Shown here: positions 55,239 through 64,000 of the stretch, piece by piece
Numbering within the stretch: the stretch's first letter is position 1
Layout of the letters: the number at the start of each line of letters is the position of its first letter
NCBI RefSeq assembly: GCF_001641615.1
Contig: NZ_LRRU01000004.1
Span: 124,001 to 188,000 of the forward strand
DNA length: 64,000 bases
Reading direction: 5' to 3'
Source of the DNA: Pseudoalteromonas gelatinilytica
GTDB taxonomy: Bacteria; Pseudomonadota; Gammaproteobacteria; Enterobacterales; Alteromonadaceae
Notes under the pieces: model-generated
The model's database searches: none
Told to the model about the DNA's origin: nothing
What the model saw: the letters and a program-made list of their open reading frames with translations, nothing else
Made by a program: the position numbers and the translations under genes

Positions 55239-57500
55239 TTAGAAGAAGCTTACTTTGAACTCAGCACCGATGTAACGCTCTTCGTTCACCATAGCTGTGT
55301 TGTTATTGAAGTCGATAGCACCGATTGATTGCTGCTCGTCGAACATGTTACGTACGAATGCTGACACTTCATATTCGTAGTCGCCTTCTGCCCAAGCATA
55401 ACCTGCACGTAGACCAACTTCAGTTAATGGCTTGCCTTCAAACTCAACTGACTCATATAAGAAGTAGTTGATTTCGCTACGATAAGACACGTCAGCGTAA
55501 GTGAAGAATTCACCGTCAGCAACTTCGCGGCTATAACGTAAAGTTAAGTTTGAGATCCACTCAGGTGCGTGCGGTAGGCTGTTACCATCAAGAACAGCTT
55601 GACCTGCGCTGTTTAATGAGTTTGTAACAGTACACTGTGCACATACGTCAACGGCTAAGTCTTTATCTTTAAGCTCAGTGTTGTTGTAGCTTAAGTTAAA
55701 TGTAGCGTTTAGGTTGTCAGTTAATACCCACTCAGTGTCTAACTCAAAACCGTAACCAGTTGTCTTATCAGCATTAACTAAACGGTTGAAGTTTGCACCA
55801 CCACCTACAGCTGTTAATTGTTGGTCATCCATTGTGTAGTAGAACACAGTTGCATTTACACGACCTTGGCCGTCAAGTACGTCTGATTTGATACCTGTTT
55901 CGAATGACGTCACAGTTTCAGACTCAGCAACAGTTACTTCGTCACCGAATAAGATACGACCTTGAATACTTGGTGCACGGAAGCTGTTAGCAACACGTGC
56001 GTACCAGTTTACGTCATCGTTGATCTTGTAGTTAGCAGATAAATCCCAGCTAACGTGGTCGTCACTTGGGTTTTCTGTAAGGTATAACGCACTACCACCA
56101 ATTGGGCTTAAAGTACGGTCTGCTGAGAACTCTTTCTCATCATCTGAGTAACGAAGACCCGCAGTGATTTTTAGATCATCAGTGATTGTGTAATCTAATG
56201 AACCGAATACCGCCCACGCTTTAGTATCTTGTTGCTGGATAACATAGCCGTTTAACTCACCTGGCGTTGAACCATAAGTGTCGTAGCTGAAGTTTTCGAT
56301 TGTTAGCGCTTCGTCAAAGTAGAAAACACCTACTTGGAAGTTAACGTCGCCAGCATAGTTGCTAGATAAACGAAGTTCTTGCGTGTATTGGTCTTGATCT
56401 GGAATACCGTCAGCACTTTCAGAGTAGAACGGGATAAAACCTGGGCCCATATCTGGTAAGTAGCTTGCACCGTAACCACCGTCAATGTCAGCGCGAGAAT
56501 AGATTTCAGCACTTTCCCATGCAGAGATTGAGGTAAGAGTTAAATCGTTGATATCCCACTCAAGCTTTAAGCTTGCGCCTTGAGATTCAACTTGCTGTGT
56601 CGCACGAGAAGCAGCATCGTGGTAAACCACATCGTGCTCATAGTTATCAGCTAAATCGTTTGTGCCTGCTTTGATAGCGTTACCACGGAATGCGATTGGC
56701 GTACCGTCCATATCACGTACGTGATAGTTGAAAAGACCTGTGAAATCGTCACCTTCATATAAGAACTGAACACGTGCCGCTTTTTCAGTGTAACCACCTA
56801 ATACGTCATCTTGTTCAAAACCAGGAGCACGGTTATCGATGTAATCGTCTTTTTCTTGCCAAAGTACAGAAACACGCGTTGATAAACGGTCTGTTAAGCC
56901 ACCGCCAACAGCACCTTCAAAATCAACTGCGCCACGGCTACCGTAAGATACTGAACCATAGCCTTCAAATTCTTGTGATGGTTTTACTGTATCAAATTTA
57001 ACAAGGCCAGCTGGTGTGTTACGACCGAATAAAGTACCTTGTGGACCACGTAGAACTTCTACACGTGCAACGTCAAATACAGGGAAACCTTTTAAGATTG
57101 CGTTCTCTTGAACAACTTCGTCTACAACTAGCGAAACTGGTTGAGAAGCATTTAGGTCAAAGTCAGTGTTACCTAGACCACGAACATAAAAGCGTGGGAA
57201 AGAACGACCAAACGAAGATTCGATTGATAAGCTAGGGATTTTCGCGTTCATGAAACGAATATCCATACCAGCTGAGCTGTAAGCATCTAAGCTGTCACCT
57301 TGTAATGCAGATACAGCTACAGGTACTTCCTGTGCGTTTTCTACACGTTTACGAGCGGTGATTTGAATAACTTCTAGTTGGTTGCTTTTTGCTGCTGGCG
57401 CTTCGTCTGCAGCAAGAGTTGAAAATGAAGTACCTGCTACGGCAGAGAACAACGTTGCATTGATAAGTGTTGCTAACGTAGATCTTTTCATTGCTTTCAT
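55239..57500 (-). CDS. TonB-dependent outer-membrane receptor
   Basis: 753 residues. The signal peptide ends near STLAA (residue 30), the TonB-box-like segment is EVIQITARKR (about 43-52), and the plug domain (about 55-170) contains RFYVRGLGNTDFD and VEVLRGPQGTLFGRNTPAGLVKFDTV. A 22-strand-type barrel follows and ends in a C-terminal Phe (GAEFKVSFF). The plug resembles receptors for complex carbon or aromatic compounds more than classical siderophore receptors, but the ligand cannot be read. The long leader (about 160 bases from a TATAAT box) hints at post-transcriptional control. Confidence 0.9.
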   Translation of the reverse strand: MKAMKRSTLATLINATLFSAVAGTSFSTLAADEAPAAKSNQLEVIQITARKRVENAQEVPVAVSALQGDSLDAYSSAGMDIRFMNAKIPSLSIESSFGRSFPRFYVRGLGNTDFDLNASQPVSLVVDEVVQENAILKGFPVFDVARVEVLRGPQGTLFGRNTPAGLVKFDTVKPSQEFEGYGSVSYGSRGAVDFEGAVGGGLTDRLSTRVSVLWQEKDDYIDNRAPGFEQDDVLGGYTEKAARVQFLYEGDDFTGLFNYHVRDMDGTPIAFRGNAIKAGTNDLADNYEHDVVYHDAASRATQQVESQGASLKLEWDINDLTLTSISAWESAEIYSRADIDGGYGASYLPDMGPGFIPFYSESADGIPDQDQYTQELRLSSNYAGDVNFQVGVFYFDEALTIENFSYDTYGSTPGELNGYVIQQQDTKAWAVFGSLDYTITDDLKITAGLRYSDDEKEFSADRTLSPIGGSALYLTENPSDDHVSWDLSANYKINDDVNWYARVANSFRAPSIQGRILFGDEVTVAESETVTSFETGIKSDVLDGQGRVNATVFYYTMDDQQLTAVGGGANFNRLVNADKTTGYGFELDTEWVLTDNLNATFNLSYNNTELKDKDLAVDVCAQCTVTNSLNSAGQAVLDGNSLPHAPEWISNLTLRYSREVADGEFFTYADVSYRSEINYFLYESVEFEGKPLTEVGLRAGYAWAEGDYEYEVSAFVRNMFDEQQSIGAIDFNNNTAMVNEERYIGAEFKVSFF

Positions 57501-57868
57501 GTCGGGTTTTAACCTTTTTTATGCACTCTTATTCAACGGTGATGATGTTGCGTCAATTCATTTGACGGGCTCGGCCAATTTTTCGCGCCTTGTAATAAGC
57601 TGCGCGGACCTCTAGTTCGAGAGTGCAAAACGAGATAAAGAGGCTGAACGAACGCTGACGATTATAACACTTTATGACACTTTTACTGCATTAAAAATTA
57701 GAAATATACAAATTTTTTACAACAATTAGCGGCAACATCGCCGCATTTAGAAGATTTTATGCAATTATTTTTCACTTGAGCGGACATATGTCCTGTTCAT
57801 CCACATGCAACAATGTGTAGACATTATGTACAAATGAGAGTCCCTTTCATTTACCCCTTTTTTAGCAA
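57501..57868 (-). promoter_or_regulatory. Leader and promoter region of the TonB receptor gene
   Basis: No gene is seen in these 368 bases. A -10 box (TATAAT on the - strand) lies at 57661-57666, without a good -35 box. A perfect 12-base palindrome GGACATATGTCC lies at 57782-57793, about 115 bases upstream of that box. The 160-base leader holds no hairpin that I can identify with certainty. Confidence 0.4.
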
Positions 57869-59563
57869 CTAATCAGTCACACGTGCGAATTCTGGATTAG
57901 CTAATTCACATTCGTGCTCATTCAATAAGCCTAAGATTGCTAAATTTAACTCTTCAATTACTTCCATATAAAAAGCAAAGTCGACGGTCTCTACGTAGCT
58001 TAGTACATCCACTTGTAAAGCCCAAGGTGTGAAGCCTTTAAAGCGAACACGACATGGTTCAAAGGCAATATGTTTATGTTGCTCCAAAAGCTCTCTTACA
58101 GCTTGCATAAACGAGATTAAGTTTTGTTGTTTGGTATTGGCGTTGAGCATCAATTTTGGTCGATAAGAAATACGCTCTCTTTCAGAGACGTTCTCAAGCT
58201 GCATATCTACAAACTTTGCATTCGCCACATAGATAACCGAGCGATCAAGGGTTCGAATTCGCGTAGCCCTTAAGCCTATTTCTTCAACGGTGCCCAGGTG
58301 GCTGCCAAACTTACATAAGCTGCCTATTTTCACCGGTGCAGAAATATAAAGTGTGATTGCAGCAATGATATTCTCAACTGTTTTTTGCGCAGCAAGGGCG
58401 ATAGCAAGGCCACCAATCCCTAACCCCGCTAATAATGTAGTGGCATTAAACCCTAAGTTTTCAAACCACATAAATAACAACGAAATAACAATCAGTGTTT
58501 TAGCTACATTACTAATTGGTCGTAATAAGAATACCGCTTGTGGCTTGTCTTGCTTGATAAAACGCTGACTTAACCTGTGCTTGGCGAGATCGACAGCCCT
58601 TAAACAAATCCAACCCCATGCAATTAATAATACAGTTGCACCATGAAATAGCGCCATCACTGCTATGGTGACATTAGATTGGTCGTTCAGTGAGCGCGCC
58701 ATAAGTACTGCAAGCAACAGGCTGATCGGGCCATTAATGAAACCAATGACATCTTTTTCTACAGGTACTTTTAAGTGTGCAAGAATAAACGTAATTAAAC
58801 GGGTAATAATAATCGCGATTGCCAAAAACAACACAAAAGAGAAGGCAAAATATATCCACTGCCAAAGCATCACACCTAAAAACTCAATATCAGGCAGATT
58901 ATCGTACAACCACTCACCGACTCGGTTATAGCCATACTCTTTAGTGAGCAGAGGAATTTGACTCACCGTTGCATTCGATATCTTCCAGATCCGATTACCT
59001 GTTTTATCATCCGGCACTATTTGCAATAAAATTTGCACCTTGCCTTGTGATGTACTGATTTCTCCAACCAGATCACGATAACTAGGTACGCTTTCTTTTT
59101 GTTTACCTTTAGGCTTGTTACTCAAGCTATCAACATCAACCCATAAGGTACGATCCAGCACCACCGATAAGTTTTCTGCAAGCTGAATTTTGCCAAGCGC
59201 CTCAACTTCTTTCGGTAAGTTACGGTAATCAAGATATTGGCTAGCACGTTCAAAATCGCGAGCGCGGGTTGCTTTTAAGTAGCCTTGCATGGAGCTGCGA
59301 GGCGTAGTTCGATCAAAGGCATCATAGGGTAAGTCATCTTCAAGAGGCTCCTGCACCTTTTCCGTTGTAGCAGGTGTATTCGCTTCAGGCTCTTGCTTGG
59401 CCGGCTTTTGTTCGGCTTGCTCTTCCTTGTTGTCTTTATCAATTAAGGATTTAACGGTCACTTCTGGGGTGGTTGTTGCCCATAAAGGCGCATTAAACAA
59501 CAGTAAAAAACACACTACTAACGTGCTAAATTGCAATGAAAACTTAGTCGTACCACTGTTCAC
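57869..59563 (-). CDS. MscS-family mechanosensitive channel with periplasmic domain
   Basis: 564 residues, GTG start with AAGGA seven bases upstream. A signal-like helix (about 10-30) is followed by a Glu/Lys-rich linker and a periplasmic domain to about residue 225. Then come three or four membrane helices, and the MscS pore helix and beta domain are seen as GLGIGGLAIALAAQKTVENIIAAITLYISAPVKIG and VEEIGLRATRIRTLDRSVIYVAN. It should open on membrane tension to release solutes. The N-terminal domain is absent from small MscS. Confidence 0.88.
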   Translation of the reverse strand: MNSGTTKFSLQFSTLVVCFLLLFNAPLWATTTPEVTVKSLIDKDNKEEQAEQKPAKQEPEANTPATTEKVQEPLEDDLPYDAFDRTTPRSSMQGYLKATRARDFERASQYLDYRNLPKEVEALGKIQLAENLSVVLDRTLWVDVDSLSNKPKGKQKESVPSYRDLVGEISTSQGKVQILLQIVPDDKTGNRIWKISNATVSQIPLLTKEYGYNRVGEWLYDNLPDIEFLGVMLWQWIYFAFSFVLFLAIAIIITRLITFILAHLKVPVEKDVIGFINGPISLLLAVLMARSLNDQSNVTIAVMALFHGATVLLIAWGWICLRAVDLAKHRLSQRFIKQDKPQAVFLLRPISNVAKTLIVISLLFMWFENLGFNATTLLAGLGIGGLAIALAAQKTVENIIAAITLYISAPVKIGSLCKFGSHLGTVEEIGLRATRIRTLDRSVIYVANAKFVDMQLENVSERERISYRPKLMLNANTKQQNLISFMQAVRELLEQHKHIAFEPCRVRFKGFTPWALQVDVLSYVETVDFAFYMEVIEELNLAILGLLNEHECELANPEFARVTD

Positions 59564-59719
59564 ACTTAATTCCTTGTCCGCAAAAACTTTTTAACGCTGA
59601 AAAAATCATCTAATTAAATTAGAGCATGGTTTGTGTAACTGTACAAAAAATAATTAAAAATCTTTGCAAGTAAGCGCTGAAATGTTAGTTATAGAGAGAC
59701 TTAAGCAAAGGATACTATT

Positions 59720-60268
59720 ATGCAAATCTCAAGTTCACTGATCCCCCATTGGTCATCATTAATGATCCACGGTGCCATCGCCATCATTTTTGGCTTGTGT
59801 GGTTGGTTCGCCCCTGAAGCCTCATTAGCGATTCTGATGTTTATATTTGCCGCTTACTTTTTTGTCGATGGTGCCATTAGAACTTGGTTAGCTATTGCTT
59901 CAAAAAACGAAAATCCACTTTGGTGGATGCTATTAGTGGGTGGTTTAATCTCGATTGCCGTAGCCTTTGTAACGCTATTCGCCCCAAATGTAACGGCCAT
60001 ATTAATGCTTTACTTTATAGCCGCATGGGCCATTGCTATTGGGGTTATTGAGATTGTTATTGCCAGTAAACTACGAAAAGAAATCACGAATGAGTGGCTA
60101 TTGATTGGCAGCGGTATTATATCGATTATTTTTGGTGGTTATCTGATATTTAACCCTGGCGCGGGTATCATTACCCTACTGTGGCTGGTTGCAACCTATG
60201 CCATCGTATTTGGCATAATGATGGTGTTGCTTGCCTTAAAGCTGAAAAAGCTCAATGAACAAGCATAA
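59720..60268 (+). CDS. HdeD-family membrane protein
   Basis: 182 residues with six predicted membrane helices in three similar pairs, each starting with a G-x-x-x/(F/L)G pattern (AIIFGLCGWFAPEASLAIL, GLISIAVAFVTLFAPN, GIISIIFGGYLIFNPGAG). This is the repeat of the DUF308/HdeD family, linked to acid and envelope stress in E. coli. AAGGA lies seven bases before the ATG. It sits between two MscS-type channels on the opposite strand. Confidence 0.88.
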   Translation: MQISSSLIPHWSSLMIHGAIAIIFGLCGWFAPEASLAILMFIFAAYFFVDGAIRTWLAIASKNENPLWWMLLVGGLISIAVAFVTLFAPNVTAILMLYFIAAWAIAIGVIEIVIASKLRKEITNEWLLIGSGIISIIFGGYLIFNPGAGIITLLWLVATYAIVFGIMMVLLALKLKKLNEQA

Positions 60269-60299
60269 AAAAGCGGCTAATGCCGCTTTTTTTATTTTT
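60267..60299 (+). terminator. Terminator of the HdeD-family gene
   Basis: AAAAAAGCGGC / GCCGCTTTTTT with a four-base loop. The T run overlaps the 3' end of the convergent MscS gene, which may use the same hairpin. Confidence 0.9.
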
Positions 60300-61164
60300 G
60301 GCTGTTACGCCTTGTTAAAGCTATCTCACCATCGATATGAATATCGCGCTGCGGGAATGCAATAGTAATGTTATTTTCGGCAAATACCTTATAAATGCTA
60401 AAGCGCAGCTCACTGCGTACTTGACGAAGCGGTGCTTCTGATTCAGCACACACCCAGAAAATAGCGCTAAAAGTTAAAGAGCTATCAGCAAAGTCATCAA
60501 ATAACACAGATGATGCAGGTGTTTTTAAAATAGCAGGATGCTCATCTAGAATTTGCTTCATCAGCTTCTCAACAAGCACAACGTCTGAGCCATACGCAAC
60601 ACCAACATTTACAAACGAGCGGGCATTACGGTCAATTAAGGTCCAGTTAGTGACGGTATTTTCTAATAATTGGCTATTTGGTACCAGCATATGCACACCA
60701 TCGTTACGACGGATACGCGTTGAACGGGTATTAATTGTCTCAACCACCCCTTTAGCTGTACCTACTTCTAAAAAGTCACCAATTCGAATTGGACGCTCCC
60801 ACATTAGTATCCAACCACTAATAAAGTTATTGATAATGTTTTGCGCACCAAAACCAACACCGATTGCAATGGCACCTGAGACAAATGCAAACGCTGTTAG
60901 CGGAATGTTGAGTACCTCAAGCGAAGTAAACACAAGCACAGCGATGGTCACAACAAGGTAAATACGCGTGAATAGATGAACCGTATCAGGGCCTAGGTTT
61001 TTTGCCAGTAATGCTTTTTTTATTAATCGACCAATCCAGGTGACCACAAACCACATTAAAAACAGCACCAAAGGCACTTGAATTACTTTAAGTACGGTAA
61101 TTTGCACATCGTTATAGGTGAACAATACAAACGATAATGCAGATTGCAGATCAGCAAGGGTCAT
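60292..61164 (-). CDS. Small MscS-family mechanosensitive channel
   Basis: 290 residues, close to E. coli MscS (286). Three membrane helices, the pore-helix segment FVSGAIAIGVGFGAQNIINNFISGWILMWERPIRIGD and the beta domain VETINTRSTRIRRNDGVHMLVPN are all present. It should act as an osmotic release valve. The predicted start has AGGA about ten bases upstream. Confidence 0.9.
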   Translation of the reverse strand: MTLADLQSALSFVLFTYNDVQITVLKVIQVPLVLFLMWFVVTWIGRLIKKALLAKNLGPDTVHLFTRIYLVVTIAVLVFTSLEVLNIPLTAFAFVSGAIAIGVGFGAQNIINNFISGWILMWERPIRIGDFLEVGTAKGVVETINTRSTRIRRNDGVHMLVPNSQLLENTVTNWTLIDRNARSFVNVGVAYGSDVVLVEKLMKQILDEHPAILKTPASSVLFDDFADSSLTFSAIFWVCAESEAPLRQVRSELRFSIYKVFAENNITIAFPQRDIHIDGEIALTRRNSQK

Positions 61165-61362
61165 AAATTAACATTCCTAGTAAAAAATGAGTTTGATTCA
61201 GTTGTGACTAAGTTTAGCACGGCATAATAGGTGAAAACTTGGTAAATACTAAGTTCTTTATGCGCAATATGCGCTAATTATTAACTGTTTTAGACCATAA
61301 CTGCTATATACATAGAGAGAGCTTGAGGTTTCACAGGCTTTGAATAGCACGAGGAGAACACA

Positions 61363-61572
61363 ATGTCACAAATGACACTCACACAAAAACTTGCAACTTT
61401 ACAACCTTTGGTTGATCTTAACTTATTTGAATCAAGCTTAGAGTATCGTAACCGAATCCTAAATTTACTTGCTGAGCAAGAGCACTCACTGACTTTAATT
61501 AACAAAGAGTTTGGTAACGCCATGCCAGAAAACTTTGGCTCAGAGAAAAAATTTGTATTGGGTTATAACTAA
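61363..61572 (+). CDS. Small protein of 69 residues, unknown function
   Basis: A strong GAGGAGA lies about five bases before the ATG and a terminator follows, so the gene looks real. The protein (MSQMTLTQKLATLQPLVDLN...) is mostly helical, amphipathic and cytoplasmic, with no cysteines and no membrane segment. I recognise no family. Confidence 0.65.
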   Translation: MSQMTLTQKLATLQPLVDLNLFESSLEYRNRILNLLAEQEHSLTLINKEFGNAMPENFGSEKKFVLGYN

Positions 61573-61634
61573 CCTATGGTGATTTATTACCAGCAGGATT
61601 TAAATTGGCTGTGTGCGCCACTTTATTACTAAGC

Positions 61635-61664
61635 AAGCCATTGATACACAATTGATGGCTTTTT
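61635..61664 (+). terminator. Terminator after the 69-residue protein gene
   Basis: AAGCCAT / ATGGCTT with a 13-base loop and a T run. Confidence 0.7.
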
Positions 61665-61788
61665 ACACACTTTTATCCCTCAACAGCTTTATTTGCGTTA
61701 AAATTCCCCATTCAGACGACAAACTTGATTGTTTCTAGCCAAAAATTTGGTAAGTTAAAAAAGATTTATCCACTTTTTTGGAGCTCTC

Positions 61789-63927
61789 ATGCGTAAGACC
61801 TTAGTAGCAACTACAATTGCTAGTGTGCTTTTATTATCTGCTTGTAGTTCGCAACAAGCCGACACTCAAACTCAAGTTGAAACTGCCGCTGAAACACAAA
61901 CAGCCAATGTTGAAAACGTTCTTTTCAAGCCAAGCCCTTTACAATATATGGCTCCTGAGTTTGATAAAATTTCGACCAAAGACTACGAGCCAGCGTTTGA
62001 AGCAGGGATCGCTCAGCAAAAAGCTGAAATTGCAAAGATTGCAAACAACCCAGAACCAGCAACATTCGAAAATACCCTTGTTGCAATGGAATTATCGGGT
62101 GAGTTACTAGACCGTACTTCTGCAGCATTTTTTAATTTATCGGGTTTAATCTCTGACAGTGAGTACCAACGTATCGCCGCAAAAATGGCACCCGTTATGT
62201 CTGCTCACACAGATGATATTTACTTAAACAAAGCATTATTTGCTCGCGTACAAAGCATTTACGACAACAAAGCGTCATTAAATGCTGAAGATCAACGCCT
62301 TGTTGATTATTACTACAAAAAGTTTGTTAATGCGGGTGCAAAACTAACTGAAGCTGAAAAAGCAAAAATGCGTGAAATCAACGCAGAGCTTGCCAAGCTT
62401 TCAACGATGTTTTCACAAAACATCTTAAAGTCATTCAAAGAAGATGTGATTTTAGTTAAAGATAAAAGCGAGCTAGCGGGTTTATCTGAAGGCGAAATCG
62501 CAAGCCTTGCGGCAGCTGCTGAAAAAGCAGGTAAAGAAGGTTACATGATCACTCTCGTGAACACGACTCGCCAACCTATCTTACAAAGCCTTGAAAACCG
62601 CAAGTTACGTGAAAAAATTTGGACGACATCGGCAACGCGTGCACAAGCAACAAACGGCCCTATCATCATCAAAGAAACCAAGTTACGTGCAGAAAAAGCA
62701 GCATTACTTGGCTACAAAGATTGGGCTTCATATGTAATGACGACACGTATGGCGCAAACAACTGATAACGTTTACGGTATTCTTGATGACTTAGCGCCGA
62801 AAGCGGTTGCTAAAGCAGAAGCAGAAGCAGAGCAAATTCAACAAGTAATCAAAAAATCAGGTAAAACATTTGCGCTTCAACCTTGGGACTGGGCGTTTTA
62901 CGCTGAAAAAGTTCGTCAAGAAAAGTACGACTTAGACCCTGCTTTAGTTAAGCCTTACTTTGAAATGCAATCAGTGATCCACGACGGCCTATTCTTTGCG
63001 ATGAATAAACTTTACGGTATTACGTTTAAAGAGCGTAAAGACCTACCGGTTTATCACGAAGATGTCATGGTATTTGAAGTATTTAACGAAGACGGTAGCG
63101 CTATCGGCCTATTCTACATGGACCCTTATGCACGTGAAGGTAAACGTGGTGGTGCGTGGATGAGTGCCTATGTTAGCCAAAGCGGTCTAAAAGACACGAT
63201 GCCTGTGATCTACAATGCACAGAACATTCCTAAGCCAGCTGAAGGTCAACCAACACTCATGACTTTCTCTGAAGTAACAACGATGTTCCATGAATTTGGT
63301 CATGCTGCGCACGGTTTATTCTCTGATGTTAAATACCCAAGCTTAGCAGGTACAGCCACTGCTCGTGACTTTGTTGAATTTCCTTCACAAGCAAACGAAG
63401 ACTGGAATATTGAACCGACAGTACTTGCAAACTACGCCAAGCACTACAAAACAGGTGAACCAATTCCAAAAGCGTTACTTGCGAAAGTACTTGAGTCACA
63501 AAAGTTCAACCAAGGCTTCGATACAACTGAGTACTTAGCGGCGGCACTGCTTGATATGGAATGGCATTCATTTGGTGTTGATGCTGATATCACTGACGTA
63601 CAAAAGTTTGAACATGATGCATTAGACAAGCATGGTATTGCATATTACCCAGTACCACCGCGTTATAAGTCTTGCTACTTCAGCCATACCTTTGCCGGTG
63701 GTTACTCAGCGGGTTATTACGCTTACCTTTGGACTGAAGTTTTCGCAGCAGATGCGTTTGCACATATGACTGAAGAAGGTGGTTTAACACGTGAAAACGG
63801 TGATAATTTCCGCAAAGAGATTTTATCAAAAGGTAACAGCCGCGACTTAATGCAAAGTTACATTGAGTTCCGTGGTCAAAAACCAACAACAGACGCACTA
63901 TTAAAGCGTCGTGGTTTAGTTGAATAA
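61789..63927 (+). CDS. dcp: M3-family zinc metallopeptidase lipoprotein (Dcp-like)
   Basis: 712 residues. Lipoprotein signal peptide (LLLSAC, Cys near residue 19), then the M3 oligopeptidase fold. The zinc site is complete: HEFGH (H501, E502, H505) and E530 in RDFVEFPSQ, with the 29-residue spacing typical of M3 enzymes. GYSAGYYAYLWTEVFAADAF is the late substrate-binding stretch. Dcp removes C-terminal dipeptides from short peptides; the lipobox implies a periplasmic enzyme rather than the cytoplasmic E. coli form. GGAG precedes the ATG. The POT peptide transporter elsewhere in the window could take up its products. Confidence 0.92.
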   Translation: MRKTLVATTIASVLLLSACSSQQADTQTQVETAAETQTANVENVLFKPSPLQYMAPEFDKISTKDYEPAFEAGIAQQKAEIAKIANNPEPATFENTLVAMELSGELLDRTSAAFFNLSGLISDSEYQRIAAKMAPVMSAHTDDIYLNKALFARVQSIYDNKASLNAEDQRLVDYYYKKFVNAGAKLTEAEKAKMREINAELAKLSTMFSQNILKSFKEDVILVKDKSELAGLSEGEIASLAAAAEKAGKEGYMITLVNTTRQPILQSLENRKLREKIWTTSATRAQATNGPIIIKETKLRAEKAALLGYKDWASYVMTTRMAQTTDNVYGILDDLAPKAVAKAEAEAEQIQQVIKKSGKTFALQPWDWAFYAEKVRQEKYDLDPALVKPYFEMQSVIHDGLFFAMNKLYGITFKERKDLPVYHEDVMVFEVFNEDGSAIGLFYMDPYAREGKRGGAWMSAYVSQSGLKDTMPVIYNAQNIPKPAEGQPTLMTFSEVTTMFHEFGHAAHGLFSDVKYPSLAGTATARDFVEFPSQANEDWNIEPTVLANYAKHYKTGEPIPKALLAKVLESQKFNQGFDTTEYLAAALLDMEWHSFGVDADITDVQKFEHDALDKHGIAYYPVPPRYKSCYFSHTFAGGYSAGYYAYLWTEVFAADAFAHMTEEGGLTRENGDNFRKEILSKGNSRDLMQSYIEFRGQKPTTDALLKRRGLVE

Positions 63928-63943
63928 TCACACTGTTGTTTAG

Positions 63944-63972
63944 AGTATGAGGGGTAACCCTCATACTTTTTA
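63944..63972 (+). terminator. Terminator after the M3 peptidase gene
   Basis: AGTATGAGGG / CCCTCATACT with a four-base loop and a T run. Confidence 0.9.
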
Positions 63973-64000
63973 AGTATCAATTAAATTTTCACCCCACTTT

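Noticed and set aside
57815..57832. TGTAGACATTATGTACA as a third TyrR box
   Set aside because: The TGT to ACA spacing is one base short of the 18-base box and the half sites do not match the two sites at tyrR and hppD.
1..64000. CRISPR arrays, tRNA/rRNA genes, IS elements or prophage genes
   Set aside because: No direct-repeat arrays, tRNA-like cloverleaf blocks, transposase or phage structural or integrase proteins were seen; the window reads as ordinary chromosome.

Overview
The window looks like chromosome of a marine gammaproteobacterium of the Alteromonadales, most likely Pseudoalteromonas. This is inferred from the AT-rich coding style, the gene content (TyrR, HppD/FahA, secreted S8 protease, M3 lipoprotein peptidase, TonB receptor with a long leader) and the protein sequences as read by eye; no database search was run. 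There are no tRNA or rRNA genes, IS elements, phage genes or CRISPR arrays. Most transcription units end in clear hairpin terminators.

Region 1 (about 1-18.9 kb) is the most unusual part: a tightly packed seven-gene operon on the + strand. It contains the three hallmarks of poly-gamma-glutamate (PGA) synthesis, CapA (303-2516), CapC (4418-7531) and CapB (14758-18852). CapC and CapB are greatly enlarged. Between them lie a CHASE2/GAF/PAS-like membrane protein, a membrane-anchored periplasmic beta-rich protein, a small secreted protein with a zinc-amidohydrolase-like motif pattern, and a 1424-residue protein ending in a predicted outer-membrane beta-barrel. Together they look like a Gram-negative trans-envelope version of the capsule system that in Firmicutes needs only three or four small proteins. 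The polymer itself is not known.

Region 2 (19-23.2 kb) holds a secreted DUF642-like/propeller protein, a hotdog thioesterase, a small secreted protein of unknown function and the aromatic amino acid regulator TyrR. Region 3 (23.2-37.5 kb) is a complete E. coli-type (type II) cellulose locus: bcsEFG on the - strand, including a 58-residue bcsF, diverging from bcsRQABZC. BcsA has intact glycosyltransferase and PilZ motifs, BcsE has an RxGD motif, and BcsG is present, so the predicted product is phosphoethanolamine cellulose controlled by c-di-GMP. Regions 1 and 3 together place two exopolymer systems within 38 kb.

Region 4 (37.7-51.7 kb) carries a POT peptide transporter, a 5'-nucleotidase-like lipoprotein, the tyrosine catabolic genes hppD and fahA, an M23 peptidase overlapping a bactofilin, a DUF4442 thioesterase, a Bcr/CflA-type efflux pump, a secreted subtilisin-like protease, a LysE-type exporter and mgsA. 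Near-identical TyrR-box-like sites lie upstream of tyrR and at the hppD promoter, linking regions 2 and 4. Region 5 (51.7-64 kb) carries a YegD-type Hsp70, a periplasmic ATP-dependent DNA ligase, a HAD phosphatase, a small conserved-looking protein, a TonB-dependent receptor, two MscS channels flanking an HdeD-family protein, a 69-residue small protein and an M3 zinc metallopeptidase lipoprotein.
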